Counted from the stretch's first letter, positions 43,301 to 50,574 are shown. The stretch is DNA of 64,000 nt from Chryseobacterium paludis (GCF_025403485.1 NZ_CP099966.1:310001-374000); one strand, 5' to 3'. Made by a program: numbers and translations. Notes: generated by a model not told the origin, from the letters alone.

Positions 43301-44009
43301 AGAAGACAGTGTAAAAGCCTTAACTGAAGATCAGGTGGACTGTGTTATTTTAAACATCGGACCAACCAGAGGTAATGGCTATAAAATTATTGAATCGATC
43401 AAAAGTTATGATGGATTAGAGCATTTGCCGATTATTATTTTTACTGAAAATAATTTATCCTCATCAGAAGAGCTTAAAATCAGACAATATGCAGATTCTA
43501 TTGTTGTGAAAACAGCACATTCCTATCAACGGATATTAGATGAAGTAGGTTTGTTTTTACATTTGGTCGAAGAAAAGAAAAGTTCGGAAGAAACACCTAG
43601 AAATAAGACATTAGGATCACTAACCGAAGTTTTAAGTGGTAAAAAAATTCTGATCACCGATGATGATGTCCGGAATATATTTTCATTAACGAAAACTTTG
43701 GAAAAATACAAAGTAGAAGTAATTTTGGCGATGGATGGAAAGCAGGCATTGGAGCAGATTAAAGTACATCCCGATATTGATGCCATTTTAATGGATATGA
43801 TGATGCCAGAAATGGATGGCTACGAAACGATACAGGAAATAAGAAAAAAACCGATGTTTACCAGATTGCCAATTATTGCAGTAACAGCAAAATCAATGAT
43901 CGGAGATCGTGAAAAATGTATCACCGCAGGGGCTTCAGATTATATATCAAAGCCTGTAGATGTTGATCAGTTATTGTCATTGTTGCGCGTTTGGTTGTAT
44001 GAAAGTTAA
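40389..44009 (+). CDS. Large hybrid histidine kinase: CHASE3-HAMP-GAF-HisKA-HATPase-three receivers
   Basis: A 1,206-residue membrane kinase. Transmembrane helix 1 (about 12-28) and helix 2 (about 178-198) flank a CHASE3 domain (T-A-N-R-G-Y-Q-L-T-G). HAMP (about 200-280), GAF (about 295-435) and a long coiled coil (435-520) follow. The H box is N-M-S-H-E-L-R-T-P with His535, then the HATPase and three receivers. Receiver 1 (Asp866) and receiver 3 (Asp1136) look active. Receiver 2 has Asn989 in place of the phosphoacceptor and Glu-Glu in the acidic pocket. This looks like the input kinase of the CheR/CheB-containing operon. Confidence 0.95.
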   Translation: MPKKIIRNLQFGVGMSLLILIASSVASYWSIQKQMDNRESLSKTRRSITAVKDVLIALLDAETANRGYQLTGKQNFLEPYNRSIAEYPKAIANAKSLDVTDKAQLKRLEDLEENASSNIKNLGLYVENRRHGVEMTQEQLILSKSYMDKCRKIVRDFVRYEEIQLEIKNKDLNRSSNTTVIFILFSAIAAIVVTVYLYVKLRNDLTRRDILEKELKAKDLEISKRVSAIRQIANRVANGDYSQKAVDNAQDDLGDLVDSLNNMTDSLKKSFEKINRSDWHQKGLALLNESLVGIKSIKEVTTNSLNHLIEYGEGTNGAIYLIDEGKLQLNTAVGLEENMKKSFEPGEGMIGQVFLQKKTKVYKDLNENDFAVTFASSKVKTNGIVLVPITLDRQSIGVLEINSTTNFDQDKINYFVDSCRNIATAISAAKGREMEQRLLEETQTQSEELQVQHAELENLNTELEAQTQKLQASEEELKVQQEELMQTNAELEERSKLLEEKNHLIAERNIEIQKKAEELALSTQYKSEFLANMSHELRTPLNSILLLSRLMAENPEENLNEDQVESAKVIQSSGGSLLTLIDEILDLAKIESGKMVLEYDDVAIDEVVKDLRNLFNPVVLEKGVQFDIHIEDGLEKTIETDRLRLDQVLRNLLSNAFKFTTEGNVALHIKKDPTNKNFIIFSVKDTGIGIPEDKQRIIFEAFQQADGSTQRKFGGTGLGLSISREIAKLFGGELSLKSKVDEGSEFSLIIPMNAGSEILPMPSDLELVEIIQEDVEEIKNIIGYDEHESEIAASVSVLEIPEDVADDRDTITDGDKVILIIEDDTNFAKALLKYAHMQNYKGVVVVRGDHGLSAALQYHPLAILLDIQLPVKDGWQVMDELKSNPKTKPIPVHMMSSLHVKKQESLMKGAIDFINKPVALEQMTDVFRKIEEALRKSPQKVLIVEESAKHASALSYFLSNFNISLSIKDNVEDSVKALTEDQVDCVILNIGPTRGNGYKIIESIKSYDGLEHLPIIIFTENNLSSSEELKIRQYADSIVVKTAHSYQRILDEVGLFLHLVEEKKSSEETPRNKTLGSLTEVLSGKKILITDDDVRNIFSLTKTLEKYKVEVILAMDGKQALEQIKVHPDIDAILMDMMMPEMDGYETIQEIRKKPMFTRLPIIAVTAKSMIGDREKCITAGASDYISKPVDVDQLLSLLRVWLYES

Positions 44010-44023
44010 ACACAAGAGTTCTG

Positions 44024-44389
44024 ATGAATAAGAAAATTTTGATTGTGGATGATGATCCACGAAATATATTTGCACTTAAATTAACACTGAAAGCCCGTGG
44101 TTATCAGATGGAAAGCTGTACTATGGCGGAGGAAGCCATTCAGCTTTTACAGAAGGATGATCAGATTTCTGTGGTGTTGATGGATATGATGATGCCCGAG
44201 ATGGATGGTTATGAGGCCATTAAAATTATTCGTAATACACCATCTATTAGTAAGATACCTATCATTGCAGTTACGGCGCAGGCTATGCAGGAAGATCGGC
44301 AGAAATGTCTGGATGTAGGTGCACAGGATTATGTGAAAAAACCTATTGATGTAGATTTATTATTAACAGCTATAGAAAAACTATCCTAA
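44024..44389 (+). CDS. Single-domain response regulator
   Basis: A 121-residue receiver with no output domain. It has the acidic D-D-D near 8-10, phosphoacceptor Asp in V-V-L-M-D-M-M-M-P-E-M-D-G, Thr in A-V-T-A-Q and Lys in Y-V-K-K-P. It closely resembles receiver 3 of the preceding kinase, including M-D-M-M-M-P-E-M-D-G, so it may have arisen from that module or share its phosphodonor. It sits 14 bp after the kinase and 1 bp before cheR. A diffusible phosphate shuttle is likely. Confidence 0.93.
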   Translation: MNKKILIVDDDPRNIFALKLTLKARGYQMESCTMAEEAIQLLQKDDQISVVLMDMMMPEMDGYEAIKIIRNTPSISKIPIIAVTAQAMQEDRQKCLDVGAQDYVKKPIDVDLLLTAIEKLS

Positions 44390-44390
44390 A

Positions 44391-45221
44391 ATGCTAGAAC
44401 CGAGTATTGTAAAAGATGAAGAGGTAGAATGTCTTATAAAAGATGTTTATGAGCTATACGGATATGATTTTTCGCTATACAGTAGAGCTTCCTTCAAACG
44501 TAGAGTGAATAGGATCTGTCTGATCGATAAATTTACCAGTTTTGCAGAACTTCGGTATACCGTTCTCAATGATCCCGATTATCTCAAGCATTTTATTGAA
44601 GAAATTACAGTGAATGTTACAGAGATGTTTCGTGATCCCTATTTTTTTAAAGCATTAAGGGAAAAGATACTGCCACAACTGGGAACCTATCCTTTGATCA
44701 GAATTTGGGTAGCTGGATGTTCAACAGGCGAGGAAGCATATTCCATGGCTATATTACTTAAAGAGGCCAATCTCTATCAAAAATCACTGATCTACGCAAC
44801 AGATATTAATCCTTCCGTACTAGAAACAGCAAGAGCAGGTGTTTTTCCATTACAACAGATGAAATTATATTCTGAAAATTATATTCTCTCCGGAGGAAAA
44901 AAAGATTTTTCTGATTATTACACGGCGAATTATGATGGAGCAAGATTTGATAAGAGTCTGCAGCAGAAATTAATTCTGTCAACCCATAATCTGGTGTCCG
45001 ACAGTTCCTTTAATAGCTTTCAGTTGATTATATGCCGTAATGTATTGATTTACTTTGATAAAGAATTGCAGGAACGTGTATTTCATCTTTTTGATGATAG
45101 TTTGGAAAATCTGGGTTATCTGGCCTTAGGTTCTAAGGAAACATTGAGATTCTCTAATTTAGGTAAGTCTTATCATCAGGCGGATGATCAGAAGATCTGG
45201 AAGAAAGTAGATTATAATTAA
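44391..45221 (+). CDS. cheR: CheR-type protein-glutamate methyltransferase
   Basis: A 276-residue CheR. The N-terminal helical domain (F-S-L-Y-S-R-A-S-F-K-R-R-V-N-R) is followed by the catalytic domain with E-M-F-R-D-P-Y-F-F-K, SAM-binding V-A-G-C-S-T-G-E-E-A-Y-S, A-T-D-I-N-P-S and I-I-C-R-N-V-L-I-Y-F. CheR methylates glutamates on chemoreceptors using SAM. No chemoreceptor, CheA or CheW is encoded here, so the target may be a coiled-coil segment of the large kinase. The gene is translationally close to the receiver gene (1-bp gap). Confidence 0.94.
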   Translation: MLEPSIVKDEEVECLIKDVYELYGYDFSLYSRASFKRRVNRICLIDKFTSFAELRYTVLNDPDYLKHFIEEITVNVTEMFRDPYFFKALREKILPQLGTYPLIRIWVAGCSTGEEAYSMAILLKEANLYQKSLIYATDINPSVLETARAGVFPLQQMKLYSENYILSGGKKDFSDYYTANYDGARFDKSLQQKLILSTHNLVSDSSFNSFQLIICRNVLIYFDKELQERVFHLFDDSLENLGYLALGSKETLRFSNLGKSYHQADDQKIWKKVDYN

Positions 45222-45230
45222 AACAGAAAG

Positions 45231-45812
45231 ATGAGTGTAAATATTGAATTGGTTGTCATAGGAGGTTCTGCGGGAAGCTTGGAGGTTATTTTAGATATGA
45301 TCAAAAAGCTTGACCAGAAGATCAGCTTTACTATACTATTGGTTGTTCATCGTAAAGTGCAATCCACAAGTATATTACCAACTTTGTTACAGCAGTTTTC
45401 CTCCATTGAAGTATCTGAAATAGAAGATAAAGAAGAAATACTAAATAACCATATTTATATTGTTCCCGCCGACTACCATCTGTTGTTTGAAAATAAGCAA
45501 TTGGTGTCACTCGACAGTTCTGAGAAAATGAACTATTCCCGTCCGTCGATAGATGTGACATTTAAATCTGCAGCAGAGATGTATGGGAAAAGTCTTGTTG
45601 GTATACTGCTGTCAGGTGCCAATGCGGATGGTGTAGAAGGCTTACAATACATCAAGAAAAACGGTGGTGAAGTCTGGATTCAGGATCCTGATACGGCCGA
45701 AGTGAACTATATGCCAAAACATGCTGTAGATGGAGTCGCCTATGATCTGATCATTACTCCACAGGATCTGGCAACACATATTAATCAATTGAATACTTTA
45801 AATAAGCTTTAA
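45231..45812 (+). CDS. cheB: CheB-type methylesterase catalytic domain (no receiver)
   Basis: A 193-residue stand-alone CheB esterase domain. The catalytic Ser is in G-G-S-A-G-S near the start, His in L-V-V-H-R-K, and Asp in L-L-S-G-A-N-A-D-G-V-E-G. The regulatory receiver that normally precedes this domain is missing, and two free receivers are encoded in the same operon. CheB removes methyl groups added by CheR or deamidates glutamines. The pairing with CheR supports reversible methylation of a non-chemotaxis partner. Confidence 0.93.
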   Translation: MSVNIELVVIGGSAGSLEVILDMIKKLDQKISFTILLVVHRKVQSTSILPTLLQQFSSIEVSEIEDKEEILNNHIYIVPADYHLLFENKQLVSLDSSEKMNYSRPSIDVTFKSAAEMYGKSLVGILLSGANADGVEGLQYIKKNGGEVWIQDPDTAEVNYMPKHAVDGVAYDLIITPQDLATHINQLNTLNKL

Positions 45813-45830
45813 AATTAAAACTAACCATAT

Positions 45831-46196
45831 ATGAACAAGAAGAAAATTTTGATTTTTGACGATGATAAAACGATTTTAGACGTAGCTACCATCATTTTTG
45901 AAGAAAGTGGTTACGAAGTTGGAATTTCTGAAACATCACATGACATTATTGACAAGGTTTCACAATTTCAACCTGATGTAATTTTAATGGATAACTGGAT
46001 TCCCAATATTGGTGGAGTAGAGGCAACAAAACTGCTTAAGAGTCATGAAGAATTCAAAAAGATTCCTGTGATCTATATTACAGCCAATAATGATATTAAT
46101 TCATTAGCCGAAAGTGCTCAGGCAGATGATTATATTGCAAAACCATTCAATTTAGATGATTTGGAAGAAAAAGTAGCAAAATACATGAAAGATTAA
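45831..46196 (+). CDS. Single-domain response regulator, last gene of the signalling operon
   Basis: A 121-residue receiver with acidic D-D-D near 10-12, phosphoacceptor Asp in V-I-L-M-D-N-W-I-P-N-I-G-G, Thr in Y-I-T-A-N and Lys in Y-I-A-K-P-F. It is less like receiver 3 of the large kinase than the 44024 protein is; the P-N-I-G-G after the Asp departs from the usual P-x-M-D-G. With no output domain it should work by protein contact or as a phosphate sink. A terminator follows 34 bp downstream. Confidence 0.92.
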   Translation: MNKKKILIFDDDKTILDVATIIFEESGYEVGISETSHDIIDKVSQFQPDVILMDNWIPNIGGVEATKLLKSHEEFKKIPVIYITANNDINSLAESAQADDYIAKPFNLDDLEEKVAKYMKD

Positions 46197-46230
46197 AGTT
46201 ATCATTAAGTAACTTTGAAATTTAATATAC

Positions 46231-46257
46231 AAAGGGTCTTCAGTATGAAGATCCTTT
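46231..46257 (+). terminator. Rho-independent terminator of the signalling operon
   Basis: Arms AAAGGGTCTTC (46231-46241) and GAAGATCCTTT (46247-46257), one wobble, loop AGTAT, followed by TTCTTTTATTC. Confidence 0.88.
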
Positions 46258-46294
46258 TTCTTTTATTCTTTATTAAAAAAATAATTAAAAATAA

Positions 46295-46314
46295 ATATAG
46301 TTAACTATATAGTT
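46295..46314. promoter_or_regulatory. Overlapping palindromes upstream of the MarR gene (operator candidate)
   Basis: A perfect 16-bp palindrome ATATAGTTAACTATAT (46295-46310) overlaps a 12-bp palindrome AACTATATAGTT (46303-46314). A TATATTTG -7 element (46328-46335) follows, then the MarR start at 46358. This is the usual place for MarR autoregulation. The motif TATATAGTTGTA (46306-46317) recurs before the hydroxylase gene. Confidence 0.6.
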
Positions 46315-46357
46315 GTATATATTTTTATATATTTGATCATCAGAAATTTTATTTTTA

Positions 46358-46849
46358 ATGAATAATGATTTTATAAAAGAACTTGGTTATAAAGCACTTG
46401 ATTCCCGTTTTAAGAGGATAAGTGAAAAGATGGCTTATAGTGTAAAAAAGCTTTATAAAGACCTCGATTATGATATTGAGCCCAACTGGTATCTCGTTTT
46501 TATGATACTGAGAGATAAGGGTGAACTGTCTCTTATTGATATTGCTGAAAGCCTGGGCTATTCACATCCGTCTATTGTCATCACCGTAAAAAAAATGAAC
46601 AGCAATGGATACCTGATTGTAAAAAAAGATCAATCAGACAAACGAAAACAGATCGTGTCACTTTCTCCCAAAGCAATCCAGTTAATGCCTGAGTTTGAAA
46701 TTCTTTGGAACAGCTGCGAAGCAGCAATCTTAAATGTACTGCAAGAAGATCTAAGCATTTTAAATTATCTGGATGACATAGAATCAGCACTGGAGGAAAC
46801 TTCGTTTTATTATCGATTTAAACAGGAATATAAAAACCATTTAAAATAA
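46358..46849 (+). CDS. MarR-family transcriptional regulator
   Basis: A 163-residue winged-helix protein. The helix-turn-helix is L-S-L-I-D-I-A-E-S-L-G-Y-S-H-P-S-I-V (about 52-69), followed by the wing K-K-D-Q-S-D-K-R-K-Q-I-V-S-L-S (about 88-102), both classic MarR features. N- and C-terminal helices should form the dimer. It probably represses itself and the exported-protein gene 5 bp downstream through the palindromes upstream. A shared 12-mer suggests the hydroxylase gene at 47789 is also a target. The ligand is unknown. Confidence 0.9.
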   Translation: MNNDFIKELGYKALDSRFKRISEKMAYSVKKLYKDLDYDIEPNWYLVFMILRDKGELSLIDIAESLGYSHPSIVITVKKMNSNGYLIVKKDQSDKRKQIVSLSPKAIQLMPEFEILWNSCEAAILNVLQEDLSILNYLDDIESALEETSFYYRFKQEYKNHLK

Positions 46850-46854
46850 TCCTC

Positions 46855-47613
46855 ATGAAAAAATATTTAATACTCCTTCTTACCATGTTTTGTCTATTTT
46901 CTTACGCCAAAGAGACAAAAATTACAATTAGGGCAAAAGCAAAAGATGCAAAATTTATAGGAAGCTCTTTAGGTGGAGCCTATGTAATTATCAGAAATAA
47001 GATCAATAATACGATTCTGGCTGAAGGAAAAACAAGTGGAAGCACCGGGAATACTGATTTGATCATGAAGGCTCCAAAACATAGAGAAAGCTCTATTGCA
47101 GATGATACTACAGGCAAGTTTCTGGCGACTCTACATATTGATGAACCGACGTTTGTGAGCATTGAAGTATTTTCACCTTTTAATCATAAGCAAGCACAAG
47201 CTAAAGTCAGTACAGAAATCTGGGTAATTCCCGGTAAAGATATTCTAGGCGATGGAATTATTCTGGAAATACCAGGCTTTATTATTGATATTTTAAAACC
47301 CCGGACCCATCAGTATATTGGCTTAAATTCTATTAGTGGAAAACCATTTCAAATTCAGGCTAATATTGTAATGATGTGTGGCTGTGTGATCGATAAAGGC
47401 GGAGTCTGGGACTCCGATAAATTTGAAACAAAGGCTATCATTAATAAAGATGGAAAACTAATTAGTGAAACCAGTTTATCATTAATTTCTACTAATCTTT
47501 TTGAAGGCAGCGTATCAATCTCTTCACCCGGGAATTATGAAATATTTGTTTATGCTTTTGATCCGAAAACTGGAAATACCGGAGTGGACAAAATAAATTA
47601 TGTGATTTACTAA
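46855..47613 (+). CDS. Exported protein of unknown function, co-transcribed with the MarR gene
   Basis: A 252-residue protein with a signal peptide (Y-L-I-L-L-L-T-M-F-C-L-F-S-Y-A). The mature chain is beta-rich and contains a C-G-C segment (I-V-M-M-C-G-C-V-I-D, near residue 178) and W-D-S-D-K-F. No family is recognised. It ends A-F-D-P-K-T-G-N-T-G-V-D-K-I-N-Y, like an Ig-like domain end. It is probably periplasmic and made when the MarR protein releases its operator. Confidence 0.72.
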   Translation: MKKYLILLLTMFCLFSYAKETKITIRAKAKDAKFIGSSLGGAYVIIRNKINNTILAEGKTSGSTGNTDLIMKAPKHRESSIADDTTGKFLATLHIDEPTFVSIEVFSPFNHKQAQAKVSTEIWVIPGKDILGDGIILEIPGFIIDILKPRTHQYIGLNSISGKPFQIQANIVMMCGCVIDKGGVWDSDKFETKAIINKDGKLISETSLSLISTNLFEGSVSISSPGNYEIFVYAFDPKTGNTGVDKINYVIY

Positions 47614-47633
47614 TATAATTTTTTCATAATTAA

Positions 47634-47645
47634 TATATAGTTGTA
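47634..47645. promoter_or_regulatory. Motif shared with the MarR operator, upstream of the hydroxylase gene
   Basis: TATATAGTTGTA is identical to 46306-46317 in the MarR operator region. It lies 143 bp upstream of the fatty acid hydroxylase-like start. In AT-rich DNA a 12-mer can recur by chance, so this is a candidate only. Confidence 0.4.
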
Positions 47646-47788
47646 GTATAGTTTTGGATTCATTTTTTTATTGAAATCACTAAAATTGACAGATAAAATT
47701 AAAATATTATTATCCTGATTTTTCACTTTTCTGATGCAAATTACCTTTGAAATTCATACTTTTATACACGTATACAAGAGTCTGATAG

Positions 47789-48517
47789 ATGATGAATTTT
47801 AATCGTTGGAGTTTTACAGAATATTTGAAAATACTTGAACATTTTTCCTTGTCAGAGTGGATTGGGTTTAGTTTGGCAGTCAATATCGCTCTATACTTAT
47901 TTTCAATAGGATTATATGTCTTTATTGAAAAGACCTGTCGTAAAAATAAACTGCAGCATTTCAGTCATCCCATAGTACGTTCTGATTTTTATTTAAGCAT
48001 TCTTACAATTGTTTGCAATAGCTTTGTAATGCTGCTAGGCGTTTTCTTATGGAAAAATAACTGGATCGAACTCGATGACAATTTTTCAGCAGTTTCAATT
48101 TTTTTACAAGTTGTAGCTTTAGTCCTCCTCATGGATTTTTGTATGTATCTGTTTCATTATGCAGCTCACATACCATTTGTGTACAAGAGGCTTCATGGTA
48201 AACACCACGAACATGTGAACACTAATTTTTTAAGTCTTTTCGTATTGCATCCGGCAGAGACTATAGGTTTTGGATTAATGATATTGGCATTATTAATAGG
48301 CTATGATTTCTCTGTGATTTCAATAACTCTTTATCTTTTTATCAACCTTATCTGGGGAACCATCGGGCATTTAAATAAAGAATTTTTTCCTGCAAGATTC
48401 AATACATATTTTGTAGGAACGACCCAGTTTCATAATCAGCATCATCTGGATGAAACTAAAAACTTCGGTTTCTATACCTCTATTTGGGATAAATTGTTTG
48501 GTACTTATAAAATGTAG
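47789..48517 (+). CDS. Sterol desaturase/fatty acid hydroxylase-family membrane protein
   Basis: A 242-residue membrane protein with four predicted hydrophobic segments and the histidine boxes of the di-iron hydroxylase family: H-Y-A-A-H-I, L-H-G-K-H-H-E-H and F-H-N-Q-H-H. These bind a non-haem di-iron centre that hydroxylates or desaturates lipids such as fatty acids, sterols or carotenoids. The substrate is not determined. The start may be 47789 or the next ATG at 47792. Its 3' end overlaps the convergent oxidoreductase gene by 38 bp. Confidence 0.9.
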   Translation: MMNFNRWSFTEYLKILEHFSLSEWIGFSLAVNIALYLFSIGLYVFIEKTCRKNKLQHFSHPIVRSDFYLSILTIVCNSFVMLLGVFLWKNNWIELDDNFSAVSIFLQVVALVLLMDFCMYLFHYAAHIPFVYKRLHGKHHEHVNTNFLSLFVLHPAETIGFGLMILALLIGYDFSVISITLYLFINLIWGTIGHLNKEFFPARFNTYFVGTTQFHNQHHLDETKNFGFYTSIWDKLFGTYKM

Positions 48518-49388
48518 ACGTTTTGTAATGCAACTTTTTAAAGCTTTGTAAGGTATCGATAACCCCTTCAAATTTTTCGTCTTTAAAAATACCAGATTTG
48601 TACACCCTTTCAAAAGTCCCTGCAATTCCAGAAGCTACCATATTCGGTAAGTTTTCATTTTTTAACATTTCAGTAAGCCCTTTCATTTCATCAATTCTCC
48701 TGAAAATATGTTGTGGATAGGTGGGCGTTGTTTTTACAAGATCCTGATAGGTACCAGGAAGAAACTCTTTTAGACTCTCATTTAGTTCATCAAGAATACC
48801 AAAATGAGCTGCTGCAGTCATTGTTTCAAAGAATAAAGCATTCATTCCCTTATTCACCATGGAAAACAATAATTTGTAGGCAGATGCTGCCTCCGTTTTA
48901 TCACCTGCATCTTTTACTTTAAAAATTTCCGAAAATTGATCAATAAATAAATTTCTGTACATGCCACTTACGATCAATGTAGAATTATCAGGAATGTCTT
49001 TTGAGGCTCCCATCACCGCTCCGTTTATAAATCTGATGTTTATAGAAGAAAACAGATTCTCAATGGATAAGGCAATTTCAGGAGTATTGGAATTCAGGTC
49101 TATGTAAATCGGATGGTTATTGGTGTTTTTTAAGCAGGAAACCGTATTTTTTGCAAGCTCCAGACTTGCTTCAGGACTGCTTAAAGAAAGAATAATATCT
49201 GCCTGCTCAACTACACTTTGCAATGAACCTCTGTCAATAATCCCGGAATCCTTTATGTTTTGTAAAGTTTTCTGTGACCTGCCTTCTCCGGCAGTAATCA
49301 CATTATAGTTATTTCGGATCAATTCTTTCACAATTTGAGTTCCCATATCTCCGGGAAATAAAAGGGCAATAACTGGTTGTGCTGACAT
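48480..49388 (-). CDS. NAD(P)-dependent oxidoreductase of the 6-phosphogluconate/hydroxyisobutyrate dehydrogenase type
   Basis: A 302-residue protein. The Rossmann start I-A-L-L-F-P-G-D-M-G-T-Q-I-V-K keeps the G-x-M-G turn of the 6PGDH/HIBADH group. A second strand region reads Q-A-D-I-I-L-S-L-S-S-P, and Y-I-D-L-N-S-N-T-P follows. The C-terminal all-helical domain (Y-K-L-L-F-S-M-V-N-K-G-M-N-A) resembles the DUF1932 extension. It probably reduces or oxidises a beta-hydroxyacid; the substrate is unknown. Its end overlaps the convergent hydroxylase gene. Confidence 0.82.
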   Translation of the reverse strand: MSAQPVIALLFPGDMGTQIVKELIRNNYNVITAGEGRSQKTLQNIKDSGIIDRGSLQSVVEQADIILSLSSPEASLELAKNTVSCLKNTNNHPIYIDLNSNTPEIALSIENLFSSINIRFINGAVMGASKDIPDNSTLIVSGMYRNLFIDQFSEIFKVKDAGDKTEAASAYKLLFSMVNKGMNALFFETMTAAAHFGILDELNESLKEFLPGTYQDLVKTTPTYPQHIFRRIDEMKGLTEMLKNENLPNMVASGIAGTFERVYKSGIFKDEKFEGVIDTLQSFKKLHYKTSTFYKYQTIYPK

Positions 49389-49514
49389 TCTTATTTATTT
49401 TTAAGTTGAAGAAGTAATTAAATGGCTTCAATTATTCTATTGCAAATCTCCTTAAAATTTTTAGATCTGTAAAACACATTATTTCGATGGATTCAATTGC
49501 TAAAACCGATTAAT

Positions 49515-49563
49515 AATTAAAATCAATGTAGGACTGATCAGTCTTCCTATATTGATTTTAATT
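49515..49563 (-). terminator. Long-stem terminator of the azoreductase fusion gene
   Basis: A 19-bp stem with one wobble (left arm 49515-49533, right arm 49545-49563) and an 11-nt loop containing TGATCA. On the minus strand it follows the azoreductase fusion stop by 15 bp and leads into TTATTAATC. Confidence 0.75.
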
Positions 49564-49578
49564 GAATTATTGTTAAGC

Positions 49579-50529
49579 TTATCTTTTTTCTATAACCGGA
49601 ATATTGGTGATTACTTTCCATTTATCGTTTTCCAGTACACAAACGATGGTGGATTTAAATCTGACAATATCACTTTCCAAAGTTAATTTAGCAATGGCAA
49701 TATTTCCTTTTTGTTCAACAGATTCAAAAGAAATGGTTCTCGGTCTTCCCCCAAATGTTTTGTTTCTGATATGATCAATGTATTCTTTTTTAGAAATAAT
49801 AAAAATCCCTTTCTGATCAAAGAATCCATCCTGGATATTTTGATAGTCTTTGTGAAGGATTTCCTCCATAAGCACGATATCACTGTTATCGCCAGCTTTG
49901 ATAAAGCTTTCAATGGCTTGTTGTATATCTTTCATGTTCTTAATAATTAAATGTTGGTTTATTTGTTTTCTCTGCTGTTCAATTTTCACTCCGGCATCAT
50001 CTGGATTTATCATTCCATCCATTGGAAAATAGGTAATCTCCATAATTCCAAGCTGATTAAAAATACTGGTTAGTTGGATTTCAATAGGATTTTGTTTCTG
50101 TATGATGGGTTGAAGGATACCCATTGTAGAAATAATAAATGCTCTTTTGTTCAGGAGTAATCCTTTTATACCATTATTATCATAGGTAAATGTTTTTTTT
50201 GTCCGGACAACCAGATCGAAATAAGCCTTTAATGAAGAAGGGATTCCATAATTATACATAGGACAGGTGATAAGGATCTCATCACTGATATATAATTCCT
50301 CAATCAACTGATCCGATAGTTTAAGATGTTCAGAATAAAGGGTTTCATCAAAAAATCCATTTACGGTTTCCTGTGTTAAATGGGGCGTAGGTTCTAAGGT
50401 CACATCCCTTTCGATGATCTTTCCATTCGGGTGTTTTATTTTCCATTGCTGAACAAAATAGTCACCCATTGAACGGGAATAAGAATCTTTCATCCGGAGG
50501 CTGCTGTCAATACGGAGAAGTGTAGTCAT
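49579..50529 (-). CDS. Azoreductase-like flavodoxin-fold enzyme fused to a C-terminal NTF2-like domain
   Basis: A 316-residue fusion. Residues 1-195 form a Flavodoxin_2 azoreductase (L-L-R-I-D-S-S-L-R, FMN loop P-M-Y-N-Y-G-I-P-S-S-L-K-A-Y-F-D). From M-K-D-I-Q-Q-A-I-E-S-F near 198 an NTF2-like/lumazine-binding domain follows (about 118 residues, ending I-T-N-I-P-V-I-E-K-R). Free azoreductases are about 200 residues, so the fusion is unusual. Its promoter matches the ECF41-type site of the sigma gene 46 bp upstream, and the sigma factor itself also ends in an NTF2/SnoaL-like domain. Confidence 0.88.
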   Translation of the reverse strand: MTTLLRIDSSLRMKDSYSRSMGDYFVQQWKIKHPNGKIIERDVTLEPTPHLTQETVNGFFDETLYSEHLKLSDQLIEELYISDEILITCPMYNYGIPSSLKAYFDLVVRTKKTFTYDNNGIKGLLLNKRAFIISTMGILQPIIQKQNPIEIQLTSIFNQLGIMEITYFPMDGMINPDDAGVKIEQQRKQINQHLIIKNMKDIQQAIESFIKAGDNSDIVLMEEILHKDYQNIQDGFFDQKGIFIISKKEYIDHIRNKTFGGRPRTISFESVEQKGNIAIAKLTLESDIVRFKSTIVCVLENDKWKVITNIPVIEKR

Positions 50530-50547
50530 GTTTGCTTTTTTATTAAA

Positions 50548-50574
50548 GACAAGCAGCTCTTCTAAAACGTGACG
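50548..50574 (-). promoter_or_regulatory. ECF41-type promoter of the azoreductase fusion gene
   Basis: On the minus strand, CGTCACG (50574-50568), 16 bp, then TGTC (50551-50548), 18 bp before the ATG at 50529. It matches the promoter of the sigma gene base for base in GTCACGTTTT and in spacing. ECF41 promoters are reported as TGTCACA about 16 bp from CGTC. Confidence 0.75.
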
